Source of the DNA: Candidatus Lachnoclostridium stercoravium | GTDB taxonomy: Bacteria > Bacillota > Clostridia > Lachnospirales > Lachnospiraceae | Assembly (NCBI GenBank): GCA_019118365.1 | Contig: DWZA01000088.1 | Coordinates: forward strand, 1 to 64,000 | DNA length: 64,000 nucleotides | Direction of reading: 5' to 3' | Part shown: positions 31,409-41,397 of the stretch, piece by piece | Layout: each line of letters opens with the position of its first letter | Position numbering within the stretch: the stretch's first letter is position 1 | The notes under the pieces: generated by a model | Database searches by the model: none | What the model saw: the letters and a program-made list of their open reading frames with translations, nothing else | What the model was told of the DNA's origin: nothing | Position numbers and translations under genes: made by a program

Positions 31409-32359
31409 TTATAGTCTGGCAAGCACCTCGTCCATTGGCAGGATGCTGGGAATACCTCCCGGCCGTTCTGTTGAAAGGCTGGCCGCTGTAGATGCAAAGG
31501 AAATGATCCCGCGGATCTCTTCTGCATCAAGATCCTGAGGCGCTTTTTGGACAGCCAGCAGACGGCTGACCGCGCTGCCTCCAAAAATATCTCCCGCCCC
31601 TGTGGTATCTACCGGCTTTACTTTCGGGCAGGAAACCCTGGCCGAAGCCTTTTTGTTGGCCGCGTATACCCCGTCGGGCCCAAGAGTCACCATAGCCAGC
31701 TTCACGCCGTATTCTTCCAGCAGCTTTTCAGCGCCCTTTTCCGGCTCTGTGATCCCCCACAAAAATTCCACTTCTTCGTCGCTGATCTTCACTACGTCAG
31801 CCTGAGAAAGTCCCCAGAGAATCGCTTCTTTTGCCGCTTCTTCACTTTTCCACAGCGGCAGCCGCAGGTTGGGATCAAAGGTGATCAACTTCCCTTTTTC
31901 TTTTGCGTAAGCGACCGCTTTTTTTGTGGCGGTCCCTGCCGGCTCGTCCGTCAGGCTCAATGTCCCGAAATGGAAGATCCTGGCCGTATCGATCAGGCTT
32001 AAGTCCAGTTCTTCAAAGGTCAGGCACGTATCCGCTCCAGGCTTTCTGGCAAAGCTGAACGACCTGTCGCCTTCCGGGCTGAAGGTTACAAAGGCCAGCG
32101 TGGTAAATACCGCCGGATCCACAACGATCCCCTTTGTCTCGATCCCCGCGTTTTCCAGCGTCTTTATCAGAAGCCGTCCGAAAGTATCGTCTCCTACTTT
32201 TCCCAGAAAAGCTGTTTTAGCCCCGTAAGCGTTTAAAGCGGCAAGAAAATTTCCAGGCGCTCCGCCGGGATTGGCTTTCATAGTCGGATATCCGGCCTCA
32301 TCCGTTCCCAATGTGGCAAAATCAATCAATAATTCACCGATCGCAGTTACATCATACAT
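31409..32359 (-). CDS. PfkB-family fructokinase
   Basis: MYDVTAIGELLIDFATLGTDEAGYPTMKANPGGAPGNFLAALNAYGAKTAFLGKVG...DTTGAGDIFGGSAVSRLL. Confidence 0.9.
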   Translation of the reverse strand: MYDVTAIGELLIDFATLGTDEAGYPTMKANPGGAPGNFLAALNAYGAKTAFLGKVGDDTFGRLLIKTLENAGIETKGIVVDPAVFTTLAFVTFSPEGDRSFSFARKPGADTCLTFEELDLSLIDTARIFHFGTLSLTDEPAGTATKKAVAYAKEKGKLITFDPNLRLPLWKSEEAAKEAILWGLSQADVVKISDEEVEFLWGITEPEKGAEKLLEEYGVKLAMVTLGPDGVYAANKKASARVSCPKVKPVDTTGAGDIFGGSAVSRLLAVQKAPQDLDAEEIRGIISFASTAASLSTERPGGIPSILPMDEVLARL

Positions 32360-32469
32360 AGTCGTGTTCTCTCTTTCCCTTTCTCTTATCCATATGGCGG
32401 ATCCTGAAAGTCTTATCACCATAATACCTTTAAAATCCCTGGTTGTAAAGCGATAAACGCAGCCTGTCT

Positions 32470-33402
32470 TTATCTTTTGTAACCGTTGAGCCGTGTATCC
32501 TTTAACTGCCCCAGGATCGCTTCCACAGTCTCTTTATCCGCAAGTCCTTCTGAAAATGCGCTGGCGCTTCCTGCGGCGACGCCAAACAGGAACGCTTCCC
32601 GGAAGCTTCCTGTTTTCAGATATCCCGCCAGGAAACCTGCTACCATGGAATCCCCTGCTCCTACGGAACCTATCACCTGTCCCTCTGGCGCCGGGCTGTC
32701 GTAAGTTTCCCCGTTTTCATCGATCATCACCGCCCCGTCCCCTGCCATAGAGACTAAAACATTTCTGGCCCCCATCTGCTGAAGCTTCCTTGCGCAGGAA
32801 AGGATCTCTTCTTTTTCGGAAAGGTTCCTTCCAAATATATCTCCCAGCTCATGATTATTAGGTTTGATCAGGAACGGACGGCAGGGCAGGACGTTTACCA
32901 GAAGATCCCCTGCAGCATCTACTATGACTTCTATGCCTCTGTCCCGGATCCGTTCCATGATCTCGCTGTATACTGTGTCCGGAAGGGACCGGGGAATGCT
33001 TCCCGCCAGCACCAGAAAATCTCCCTTTTTCAGCCTGTCCAGGCAGCCATACAGCTCCTTCAGCGCTTCTTCCCGGATCTTTGGTCCCTGGCTGTTGATC
33101 TCGCTTTCTTCGTCGGAACGGAGCTTGACGTTGATCCTGGAATGGCCGTTTTTCAGCCAGATCATCTGCTCTTTAACGTTGGCCGCTGCAAGCCTCCTTC
33201 TGATCTCCTCTCCTGTAAATCCTGCCAGAAATCCCAGGGCTCTGCTTTCCACTCCCACATTGCTGAGGACCATAGAAACATTGATCCCCTTTCCTCCTGG
33301 AAATATCACTTCCTTTTCCGTCCGGTTCACCATGCCTGTCCGAAAATGATTTACTGAAACAATATAGTCCAGGGACGGGTTAAAGGTCACGGTATAGATC
33401 AT
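32470..33402 (-). CDS. 1-phosphofructokinase / tagatose-6-P kinase family (PfkB)
   Basis: MIYTVTFNPSLDYIVSVNHFRTGMVNRTEKEVIFPGGKGINVSMVLSNVG...GSVGAGDSMVAGFLAGYL. Confidence 0.9.
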   Translation of the reverse strand: MIYTVTFNPSLDYIVSVNHFRTGMVNRTEKEVIFPGGKGINVSMVLSNVGVESRALGFLAGFTGEEIRRRLAAANVKEQMIWLKNGHSRINVKLRSDEESEINSQGPKIREEALKELYGCLDRLKKGDFLVLAGSIPRSLPDTVYSEIMERIRDRGIEVIVDAAGDLLVNVLPCRPFLIKPNNHELGDIFGRNLSEKEEILSCARKLQQMGARNVLVSMAGDGAVMIDENGETYDSPAPEGQVIGSVGAGDSMVAGFLAGYLKTGSFREAFLFGVAAGSASAFSEGLADKETVEAILGQLKDTRLNGYKR

Positions 33403-33536
33403 TTTCCTTCTCCTTCCTTCATTGCGCTCTTTTTCACTCATAATATTCTGGAGTTTTCCATATGTCAATTACTTTCATCCACAGATCGAAAAAGTGGCGC
33501 CGCAAAATCATCGTCAGGTTTCATGTATAAAAATGA

Positions 33537-33592
33537 AGCTGCTGTTCCAGTAGATCATCTACTTTTGCAGCAGCTCCTTACGGATGTTCCTT
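33537..33592 (-). terminator. Rho-independent-like terminator downstream of nrdJ
   Basis: Inverted arms GAAGCTGCTG..AGTAGATGATCTACT..CAGCAGCTCC; T-run downstream on minus strand. Confidence 0.65.
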
Positions 33593-33604
33593 TTTCAAAT
33601 ATCT

Positions 33605-36058
33605 TTACCTTACGGGGCACACGCCGCCCACGCATTCGGAATCCCCGATATCCAGTTCTGTCTCCTCGTGCTCGTATCTGGAAAGGAGGGATGGATTGAA
33701 GGCTTTCATCTTCTCTTTTCTCCGCTCATATTCGTCCTGGCTGATCTCTTCATAAGGCATCAGCTCATAAAAGCTGTCGTCGTAGCTTAAGAAGGACAGG
33801 GCGACCACGTCGTCCCAGTTGTCCCATACCCACTGCTCCACATCGTCCCATTCATTGTCTCTTACATGGATCGTAATGGAACAGTTATGATCTACGTAAT
33901 GGGTCATGAACATCTTGTAATTTTCCAGCTGTTCGATAGCCGATACATCCGCCTTTACCCTTCCTGCCGGAGCCTTTACCGGAAACTCCACTACTTTTGT
34001 CACAGGGTTTAAAGGATCTTGGCCCACCTCCGGAAGCACCGGATAGCCCAGGTCCTCGCAGACGCGGCACAGAGGATCCGCTGCGGATATCCTTACTCTG
34101 CGGATATAATAGGGCGAATGGGAATAATGGACGCCGCTGGATACCGTAGGAAGAAGGGAAAGGGTCCCTTCCGGCTTGATCGTAGTGACCAGCAGCGGCA
34201 CATTGCCGCCAAGTCTTGCCGCCATCTGCTCAGCCGCCTGATGGGCGGTCTTTCTTAAGCTTTCCAGAAGGCGGATCTGTTGGTCGCGGGACATGCCTGT
34301 GGCGTTGACCATATCCTGCCAGCCGGTAAGGGAGCAGCCTAAAAGCCTGTCTCTCTGCTGCACCGCGTTCCACCGATGCATTTCCAGCGCCCTGCAGGTC
34401 ATACGGTATCCGGCTCTGGCGGACAAACGCTGCGCTTCCAGCAGCGCGGCCTCATCCAGACTGCCGTCTTTCACAAAGGCCATCACATTGACCGTCGTCA
34501 GGTTGCAGAGGCCGTTGCTGTCCAAAAGGATCTCGCCGCAGGGGTTGCAGCCGTTAAAGTTCGGCCTTCTCTTTGCTCCCGCTTCTTCATTGATCCACCC
34601 CGGCTCGCCGGAATAGCGCATCTGCTGCAGGTGCCAGTGAAGCTTGTCCCTTTCCGGTTTTTTCCGGTAATAGATGGAGTTGTTGCTCATCTGGCGGTGA
34701 GCGATAGTCTTGTCGATCTCCCAGCGCCCGCCGATCTGCTGATACAGATGGCTCTTTGCCTGGATACAGGTCTTGTCATCCGCATCGATCAGACCGATCT
34801 CAGACGTCCGGCGCACGCCGCCGGAAACCACGTTTTCGCCGATGATGTTGGCAATATCCAGAAGGTCGATCGGCTTTAGCTGGGACCAGACGGCGCCGTC
34901 TCTCTGGCCTGCAGCCCGGATCACCTTGTGGATCTTATCGATCATAGTCATCATGGAACCGTAGCCGCTGGCTGTTCCCCCAAAAGTCTTTAACCGTTCT
35001 CCCTTTGGCCGGATAGAATCATAAACTACGATCAGGCGGCAGATCCCCCGGTACTCCCGGTTGGTCATAATGTCAAAATAATGGGTCAGGGCCTGCGCCC
35101 AGCCTTCCTTGGAATCTCCCACTTCCAGAGTAGCCGTATCATGGGAAAATGTCAGATCCGTATATTCCAGCCTCTTGTCGTGGGGACGGGGATCATAGGA
35201 TTTATGGAGGATCTCCATATCAGTCCGCACCGGCGGGAGCTTATCCGCATCCGCCTGGAGCACCCGGACTCCAACTCCGCTTCCTACCATCAGCAGATAG
35301 AACAGATCGTGGTACGCACTAAAATTGTCGATCACTGTAAAGGCGCAGTTATAGTTGGCCATAGGATACTGATCCGCAACCGGCGTTCCGCCTACCCATA
35401 AGGTGCGGCCGGATAAAAACTGCCTCATATGATAAATGTTGTCGAACAGCTTTTCCGCCTCATCCCTGGAGGTAGGCGCCAGAGAACAGTTATACTCTAC
35501 CGCCCGGCATACGGTTTCCCACCAGAATTCCCGGCGTCCGATCCTTGGCAGATACCTGGAATAGGTACGGGAATATACGAACGCTCCCAGCTGTTCCATA
35601 GGGTTTGGAGCATGTTTGTATGGGCTTAAAAATTCCCGGCTAAGCAAACCTTCCTTGCGCGCGCCTCCCGCCCTTTCTTTCTCCTTTTCCATACGGTACA
35701 GGATATAAGCCTTAGCGGTCTGGTAATGGTGCTCGTCGAACAGCGTTTCCTCCACCGCGTCCTGTATGGTCTCAATATCCCAGATCTCTTCTTTTCTTTC
35801 CTTCAGTTTGTCCACCACGCACTGGGTGATGCGGGCCGCTTCCTCTTCGTCATGCTCTCCTGCGGCGGCAGCCGCCAGGGAGATGGCCCGCGTAATAAAA
35901 TCAGCGTCAAAAGGAACTACCTTTCCGCTGCGCTTCCGTACATTCATCCGCAAAACCTCCGATACAAAGTCTCTATAAGTATTTCCTGCAATGGTCCCGG
36001 ACATCCCTGGCCATTGCCGTCTCCTATATATAGTACCTCGAACGTCATCCAGTGTCAA
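33605..36058 (-). CDS. nrdJ: Adenosylcobalamin-dependent ribonucleoside-triphosphate reductase (class II)
   Basis: N-terminal ATP-cone (NVRKRSGKVVPFDADFITRAISLAAA), NGCNPCGEILLDSNGLCNLTTVNV, C-terminal CVGGVCPVR cysteine pair. Confidence 0.92.
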   Translation of the reverse strand: MTLDDVRGTIYRRRQWPGMSGTIAGNTYRDFVSEVLRMNVRKRSGKVVPFDADFITRAISLAAAAAGEHDEEEAARITQCVVDKLKERKEEIWDIETIQDAVEETLFDEHHYQTAKAYILYRMEKEKERAGGARKEGLLSREFLSPYKHAPNPMEQLGAFVYSRTYSRYLPRIGRREFWWETVCRAVEYNCSLAPTSRDEAEKLFDNIYHMRQFLSGRTLWVGGTPVADQYPMANYNCAFTVIDNFSAYHDLFYLLMVGSGVGVRVLQADADKLPPVRTDMEILHKSYDPRPHDKRLEYTDLTFSHDTATLEVGDSKEGWAQALTHYFDIMTNREYRGICRLIVVYDSIRPKGERLKTFGGTASGYGSMMTMIDKIHKVIRAAGQRDGAVWSQLKPIDLLDIANIIGENVVSGGVRRTSEIGLIDADDKTCIQAKSHLYQQIGGRWEIDKTIAHRQMSNNSIYYRKKPERDKLHWHLQQMRYSGEPGWINEEAGAKRRPNFNGCNPCGEILLDSNGLCNLTTVNVMAFVKDGSLDEAALLEAQRLSARAGYRMTCRALEMHRWNAVQQRDRLLGCSLTGWQDMVNATGMSRDQQIRLLESLRKTAHQAAEQMAARLGGNVPLLVTTIKPEGTLSLLPTVSSGVHYSHSPYYIRRVRISAADPLCRVCEDLGYPVLPEVGQDPLNPVTKVVEFPVKAPAGRVKADVSAIEQLENYKMFMTHYVDHNCSITIHVRDNEWDDVEQWVWDNWDDVVALSFLSYDDSFYELMPYEEISQDEYERRKEKMKAFNPSLLSRYEHEETELDIGDSECVGGVCPVR

Positions 36059-36119
36059 TATCTAGTATTCATTCACTGGAATATACAAAACGATTTTTGA
36101 AAAGGGCATCAAAACCCTT

Positions 36120-39100
36120 TCAGCTTTTCTGGCTCATGATCAGCATCTGGAGCCTGTTTTCAATGTTCGCAAAGCTTACGTCCGGGTCGTAGTCTAAAGG
36201 AAGGATCTGGGCGTCCGGATACATTTCCTTCAGTTTTTTGCAGATCCCCCTGCCTACTACGTGATTCGGAAGGCAGCCGAAAGGCTGCAGGATCACGAAA
36301 GCCCGGCACCCTTCTTTCGCATAATGAAGGATCTCTCCTGGGATCAGGATCCCTTCTCCGGCGTCAAAGGTATGCTGGATCACCGGATCGCTCTCCTTCG
36401 CAAGATCCTCGATGGTAGCGGCCGGCTGATACAGCGGGTGCCTGCAGGCGATGGAATCTGTGATGTGGTGGGCGAAACGGAACATCTGATTTGCCGTATG
36501 CAGCCACACCTTTTGTGCCGCTGGCTTTTTAATGTGGTACTCCCGGATCTGGGCGTACTGGTAAAAATAGGTTTTCTGGATCACGTCGGCCATCCTGGCC
36601 TCGATCACTTCGAAGCCGTTCTTTTCCAGGTAGTCTTCGATATCATGGTTGGCTCCCGGATGGAAATTCAGCAGATACTCTCCTACGATCAGCACCCGCG
36701 GTTTCAAAACGGAGCGGTCGTATTCTACGTTCTTCATGATATCGATCGCTTTTTCAAAGCCTTTCCTCGCTCCTGATACGCCCCGCTTTTCCAGGCCTTC
36801 CACCACCTGGTCCATGGCCTTTTCAAAGGCTTCGTTCGCGCTTCCCTTTACGAGTTCGTAAGGGCGGATCTTTCTTAACAGCTCTTCCAATACGTCGATC
36901 ATAGGAAGGGCGCAGGCGATCCTGGCGGCGGTGAGCATGTTCATGTGAAAACCTGGATGTATGTTGTGGTAATCCTGATCGTCATTGGTGAGGATCGGCA
37001 CGTGAGAAAATCCCGCGTCGTCCAGGGCTTTGCGCAAAAGGGATCCGTAGTGGGTCAGCCTGCAGTCTCCGATGTATTTTCCCATTCCAATGGCGACTTC
37101 CTTGTCGTCGTACCAGCCGCTCTTTAAAGCCTCCAGGGCCTCTCCGATAACGATCTGGGCAGGAAAACAGATATCGTTATGAACGTACTGTTTTCCCAGA
37201 CGGATGGCTTCCTCCCTTCCTATGGGGAGAGGTTCCGCCTTGATCCCCTGGGCGGCCATGGCCGCGGACATGATCCGGCTGAAAGCGTGGGAGGTATTGG
37301 GAACCAGCACGATCTTTTCTTTTTTGCTGTCTTTTGTAAATTTGACCGGATAAGGATCCGGCAGCTCATGGATATCCTTCGCCGCTTTCCTCCTTCGGCT
37401 CATGGATATCGTCTCGATAAAGGATCCTACGCGGATGCGCAGAGGTCCCTGTATATCGCTTTCATCCATCTTCAGGATCAGCGGCGTCTTTCCGGAGATC
37501 TCCTTCATCAGCCGTATGATCTCGTCGGAAAGGTAGGCGTCGTGGCCGCAGCCGAAGCTTACGATCTGGACATATTCCAGATGATCCGACTTCGCCGCCA
37601 GTATGGCGGACGAAAGCATCCTTGCGTGGTAATTGTTTACTACATCCAGACGGCTCCTGCTTAAATCCACCTGATCCGCTTCCGGAAGGGAATCCGCAGT
37701 CAGCACTGGAATGCCCATTTTAATAAACATATCCGGAAGGCTGTGATTGACCAGGCTGTCGTTCTGATAGGGCCGGGAAGCAAGGACGACCGCATAGGCG
37801 CCTTCCTCCTTTACCTTCCTGCACACCTCTTCGCCTGCTTTTAAAAGTTCTTCTTTAAACTGTTTCTGCGCCTTATCGCCTGCCGCGATGGCTGCTTTTA
37901 CATGGGACCCGGAAATCCCGAATTTATCTTTCATATAGGCCGTCAGCTGCCGCTCCCTGTCTTCGTCGGTATACCAGTGGAACAGCGGCGCGTCAAAGGG
38001 GATGCCCCAGCGTTTTTCCGGATCGTCGGAATTGCGCATCACGATAGGATAGCCTTTTACCACCGCGCACATAGACTGACTGGTAGCCTCTGTATTTTCC
38101 GACTTCACCGTCGTCACCGACGGCATAAAGATCCGGTCCACCCCCATTTCCGCCAGACTGCGGACATGGCCGTGCACCAGTTTTGCCGGAAAACAGACCG
38201 TATCTGAAGCCACTGCGGACAGACCGTTTTCATACATTTTTCTGGTGCTTTCCGGAGAGATCTTTACGTGGTAACCAAGAGATTTCCAGAATACGGTCCA
38301 GAAAGGCATGGTCTCCCAGAAAGAAAGGACTCTTGGAATGCCGATCGTGATCCCTTTGTCCGGTTCCAGGAGCGTAAACGGATAATCGGCAAACAGCAGC
38401 TTTTCCCGCACCTGGAAAAGATTGGGGATCTGATCCTTTTCCTTCTTCTTTTCCAGCAGCTGTTTTTTTACCGCTTCATCCTTCGGATCGCCCAGGATCT
38501 CCCCTCGCTCGCAGCGGTTATTGGTGATCCAGCAGTCTCCGTTGGAGAAACGGATGACCGTCCGCTTGCAGTGGTTTCCGCAGAAGGGACAGGGGAGATT
38601 GGCCTCCTGGGTATAGGAAAAGCCGTCCAGTTCATCCAGGCGGATGAACGTGCGCTCTGCCTTCTCCCGCTCCATATGTTCCTTTGCCAGCAGCGCGGCG
38701 CCGATGGCTCCCATAAGCCCCGGATAAGGCGCCCTCGTCACATTTTTGCCTATGTACTGTTCCATCGCCCGCAGCACCGCGTCGTTGCGGAACGTGCCTC
38801 CCTGGACGACGATCTTATCTCCCAGGCTGTCCAGGTTGGAAATACGGATCACTTTTGTAAATACATTTTCAATGATCGAACGGCACAGCCCCGCCATGAT
38901 GTCCTCCGGGAGCTTGCCGTTGCGCTGTTCTGTGATAATGCTGCTGTTCATAAATACAGTGCAGCGGCTTCCCAGAGCAGCCGGATTCTCCGAAGAAAAG
39001 GCGGCCTCTGCGATCTTATCGTGGGGAATATTTAAGGTGGCGGCAAAATTTTCCAGGAATGAGCCGCAGCCGGAAGAGCAGGCCTCATTGACCAGGATAT

Positions 39101-40520
39101 TGGTAATGATCCCGTGATCCAGCCATATGGCCTTCATATCCTGCCCGCCGATATCCAGGATAAAGGTCGCATCTGATACGTACTTTTCCACCGCTCGCGC
39201 ATGGGCTACCGTCTCCACAACATGGTACTCCGCCTGAAACGCCTTATAAAACAAAAGCTCCCCGTACCCGGTGGTACCCGCTCCCAGGATCCTCAGATCC
39301 GCTCCCATCCTGCGGTAACGGTCCCTGACCTGGATCAGCGCCTCTTTGGCTACCAAAAGAGGTTCCCCTTCATTTGGCGCGTAAAAGGAATCCAGGATCT
39401 CTTCGTTTTCATCTATAAGAACAAATTTTGTAGTGGTGCTTCCGGAATCAATGCCAAGATAAGCCCGTACCGTCTCGCCGGGCTGAAACACACGGAGCTG
39501 CAGTTCTGCTCTCTGGTGCCGCTTCAGAAATTCTTCTTTTTCTTCTTCCGTCCAGAAAAACGGCCGCGTCTGCCCCTCCGGGCGCAGCTTGCGGATCCGT
39601 CCCAGCTTCTCTAAGTCGCCGGCCAGCTCTTCCATGTCAAAGGTCCTGGCGTCGTCCGCAAACATCTCGTTCAGAGAAAGGGCGGCTCCGTAAGCGATCA
39701 CCAGCTCCGGACGGTCCGGACGGATCGTCTCCTCTTCTTTGAGGCCGAGGCGCTCGGCAAATACTCTTACAAGGACCGGGTTAAACGTCAGCGGGCCTCC
39801 CTCAAAGGCCACTGGTTTTTCGATATCAAGGCCCTGCGCCAGGCCGCCGATCGTCTGCTTCGCGATCGCATGAAAAGACGACAGGGCAAGATCCGGCCTG
39901 GCGATCCCCTGATTGATCAGCGGCTGGATATCCGTCTTGGCATATACCCCGCATCTGCCGGAAATATCATACACGCTCGTTCCCTTTTCCGCCAGGGCGT
40001 TAAAATCCTCCACATTTACCTTCAGTATGGAAGCCACCTCATCAATAAAGGCACCTGTGCCCCCGGCACATGTGCCATTCATACGCATATCTGAAACCTG
40101 GATCTTTCCCGTCGCTCCGTCCTTATGGAAGAAGATGATCTTTGCGTCCTGGCCGCCTAATTCAATGGCGGTCCGGACATCCGGATATTTTTTCTTCAGC
40201 ACGATGGAGTTCGCCACAACTTCCTGTATGAAAGGCAGCCTTGCCGCTTCGCTGATACCGCGCGCTCCGGAACCGGTAAGAGCCATACGGACTCTCGCTC
40301 CCGGAAATCTCCGGCTCAGGGACCGCAGTACATAGATCACGCTCTTTAGCTGGTCCGCATTGTGCCTTCGATAGTCGGAATACAGGATCCTGCCGTCTTC
40401 CCTGACGGCGACCGCCTTTGTCGTCGTCGAACCTACATCGATGCCTATTAATAGCTGTTGGTATTCTTCTGTCATCGTTTGTTTCCTGACTCTCCTTCTC
40501 ACAAAAAACTTCATCTTCAC
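36120..40520 (-). CDS. Giant acyl-CoA dehydratase activase-related protein (tandem BadF/BcrA/HgdC-type ATPase domains plus dehydratase-like C-terminus)
   Basis: Two ASKHA phosphate-binding motifs (LLIGIDVGSTTTKAVAV; AYLGIDSGSTTTKFVLID), two ELGGQDAK / DIGGQDMKAIWL motifs, activase cysteine motifs (NGTCAGGTGAFID; NEACSSGCGSFLE); 1466 aa. Confidence 0.92.
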   Translation of the reverse strand: MKMKFFVRRRVRKQTMTEEYQQLLIGIDVGSTTTKAVAVREDGRILYSDYRRHNADQLKSVIYVLRSLSRRFPGARVRMALTGSGARGISEAARLPFIQEVVANSIVLKKKYPDVRTAIELGGQDAKIIFFHKDGATGKIQVSDMRMNGTCAGGTGAFIDEVASILKVNVEDFNALAEKGTSVYDISGRCGVYAKTDIQPLINQGIARPDLALSSFHAIAKQTIGGLAQGLDIEKPVAFEGGPLTFNPVLVRVFAERLGLKEEETIRPDRPELVIAYGAALSLNEMFADDARTFDMEELAGDLEKLGRIRKLRPEGQTRPFFWTEEEKEEFLKRHQRAELQLRVFQPGETVRAYLGIDSGSTTTKFVLIDENEEILDSFYAPNEGEPLLVAKEALIQVRDRYRRMGADLRILGAGTTGYGELLFYKAFQAEYHVVETVAHARAVEKYVSDATFILDIGGQDMKAIWLDHGIITNILVNEACSSGCGSFLENFAATLNIPHDKIAEAAFSSENPAALGSRCTVFMNSSIITEQRNGKLPEDIMAGLCRSIIENVFTKVIRISNLDSLGDKIVVQGGTFRNDAVLRAMEQYIGKNVTRAPYPGLMGAIGAALLAKEHMEREKAERTFIRLDELDGFSYTQEANLPCPFCGNHCKRTVIRFSNGDCWITNNRCERGEILGDPKDEAVKKQLLEKKKEKDQIPNLFQVREKLLFADYPFTLLEPDKGITIGIPRVLSFWETMPFWTVFWKSLGYHVKISPESTRKMYENGLSAVASDTVCFPAKLVHGHVRSLAEMGVDRIFMPSVTTVKSENTEATSQSMCAVVKGYPIVMRNSDDPEKRWGIPFDAPLFHWYTDEDRERQLTAYMKDKFGISGSHVKAAIAAGDKAQKQFKEELLKAGEEVCRKVKEEGAYAVVLASRPYQNDSLVNHSLPDMFIKMGIPVLTADSLPEADQVDLSRSRLDVVNNYHARMLSSAILAAKSDHLEYVQIVSFGCGHDAYLSDEIIRLMKEISGKTPLILKMDESDIQGPLRIRVGSFIETISMSRRRKAAKDIHELPDPYPVKFTKDSKKEKIVLVPNTSHAFSRIMSAAMAAQGIKAEPLPIGREEAIRLGKQYVHNDICFPAQIVIGEALEALKSGWYDDKEVAIGMGKYIGDCRLTHYGSLLRKALDDAGFSHVPILTNDDQDYHNIHPGFHMNMLTAARIACALPMIDVLEELLRKIRPYELVKGSANEAFEKAMDQVVEGLEKRGVSGARKGFEKAIDIMKNVEYDRSVLKPRVLIVGEYLLNFHPGANHDIEDYLEKNGFEVIEARMADVIQKTYFYQYAQIREYHIKKPAAQKVWLHTANQMFRFAHHITDSIACRHPLYQPAATIEDLAKESDPVIQHTFDAGEGILIPGEILHYAKEGCRAFVILQPFGCLPNHVVGRGICKKLKEMYPDAQILPLDYDPDVSFANIENRLQMLIMSQKS

Positions 40521-40753
40521 GGTATTATACTATATCCGCCAGATAGTTGCAAGTTTCGACAGGAAGCGGGAGCCGGGGAAAACAGGAGGTTTTTTGCTTC
40601 CTGCGATATTTTAACGGCAGGTTAATACTTAACGAGGTCTTCCAAGAGTTTCGTGGACATGATATAATATTAAAGTACTTTTCGTCGGAATCGGTCATAA
40701 CAAGAACATCAAGGAACACAAATGTATGATTGAAAATTTCAAGGAGGATGATC

Positions 40754-41290
40754 ATGGCTGACTCAGAATTCAACGGCAGATCTTTACAAGAATTATTAAA
40801 GAAGCAGGGAACGCTTCCGCCTGACCAGGCTCTGCAGATCATGGACAAACTTTTAGAAAATCTGGAATCGATCCACAGATCCGGCACACTCGTCCTGGAC
40901 ATCCGCCCCTGCAACATCTTTCTTTCAGAAAATGGAGATGTCAGGATCACAGATTTTAATGCTTCTGTCTCTATTGAAGATGCAAAAAAACGCAGAGCTC
41001 TTGTGATGGATCCCAGGTACGCCCCGCCGGAACTGTATGGGATCAGGGCTGATCTTGGAACATGGACAGATGTTTACGAGGCGGCCGCCACATTTTATCA
41101 CATGATCACAGGCAAGGTCCCGCCGGAAAGCCTGGACCGGATGTCTGACGATTCCCTGGAACCGCCGTCCCGGTCAGGGATCCCGCTGTCCAGGAAAGCA
41201 GAAAAAGCGCTCATGGCCGGGTTAAGCCTTTCGGCAAAGAAACGGATCCAGACGGCTGAGGAGTTTCGCCGGCAGCTGGCCGGAAGGTAG
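40754..41290 (+). CDS. Stand-alone protein kinase-like C-lobe (probable pseudokinase)
   Basis: RBS AAGGAGG at 40741; MADSEFNGRSLQELLKKQGTLPPDQALQIMDKLLENLESIHRSGTLVLDIRPCNIFLSENGDVRITDFNASV...DPRYAPPELYG...WTDVYEAAATFYHMITGKVPPESLDR. Confidence 0.85.
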   Translation: MADSEFNGRSLQELLKKQGTLPPDQALQIMDKLLENLESIHRSGTLVLDIRPCNIFLSENGDVRITDFNASVSIEDAKKRRALVMDPRYAPPELYGIRADLGTWTDVYEAAATFYHMITGKVPPESLDRMSDDSLEPPSRSGIPLSRKAEKALMAGLSLSAKKRIQTAEEFRRQLAGR

Positions 41291-41338
41291 GGAAAAACAC
41301 ATCATCCGAGAAAACTGATGTTTCTGCTTTCCTGCAGG

Positions 41339-41381
41339 GCAAAAGAGGGCCGGCGCGCTGCGCCAGCCCCTACTTATTTTG
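41339..41381 (-). terminator. Terminator hairpin downstream of fucO-like ADH
   Basis: Minus strand AGGGGCTGGCGC-AGC-GCGCCGGCCCTCTTTTG. Confidence 0.7.
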
Positions 41382-41397
41382 TTCAGATCGTTCCGTT

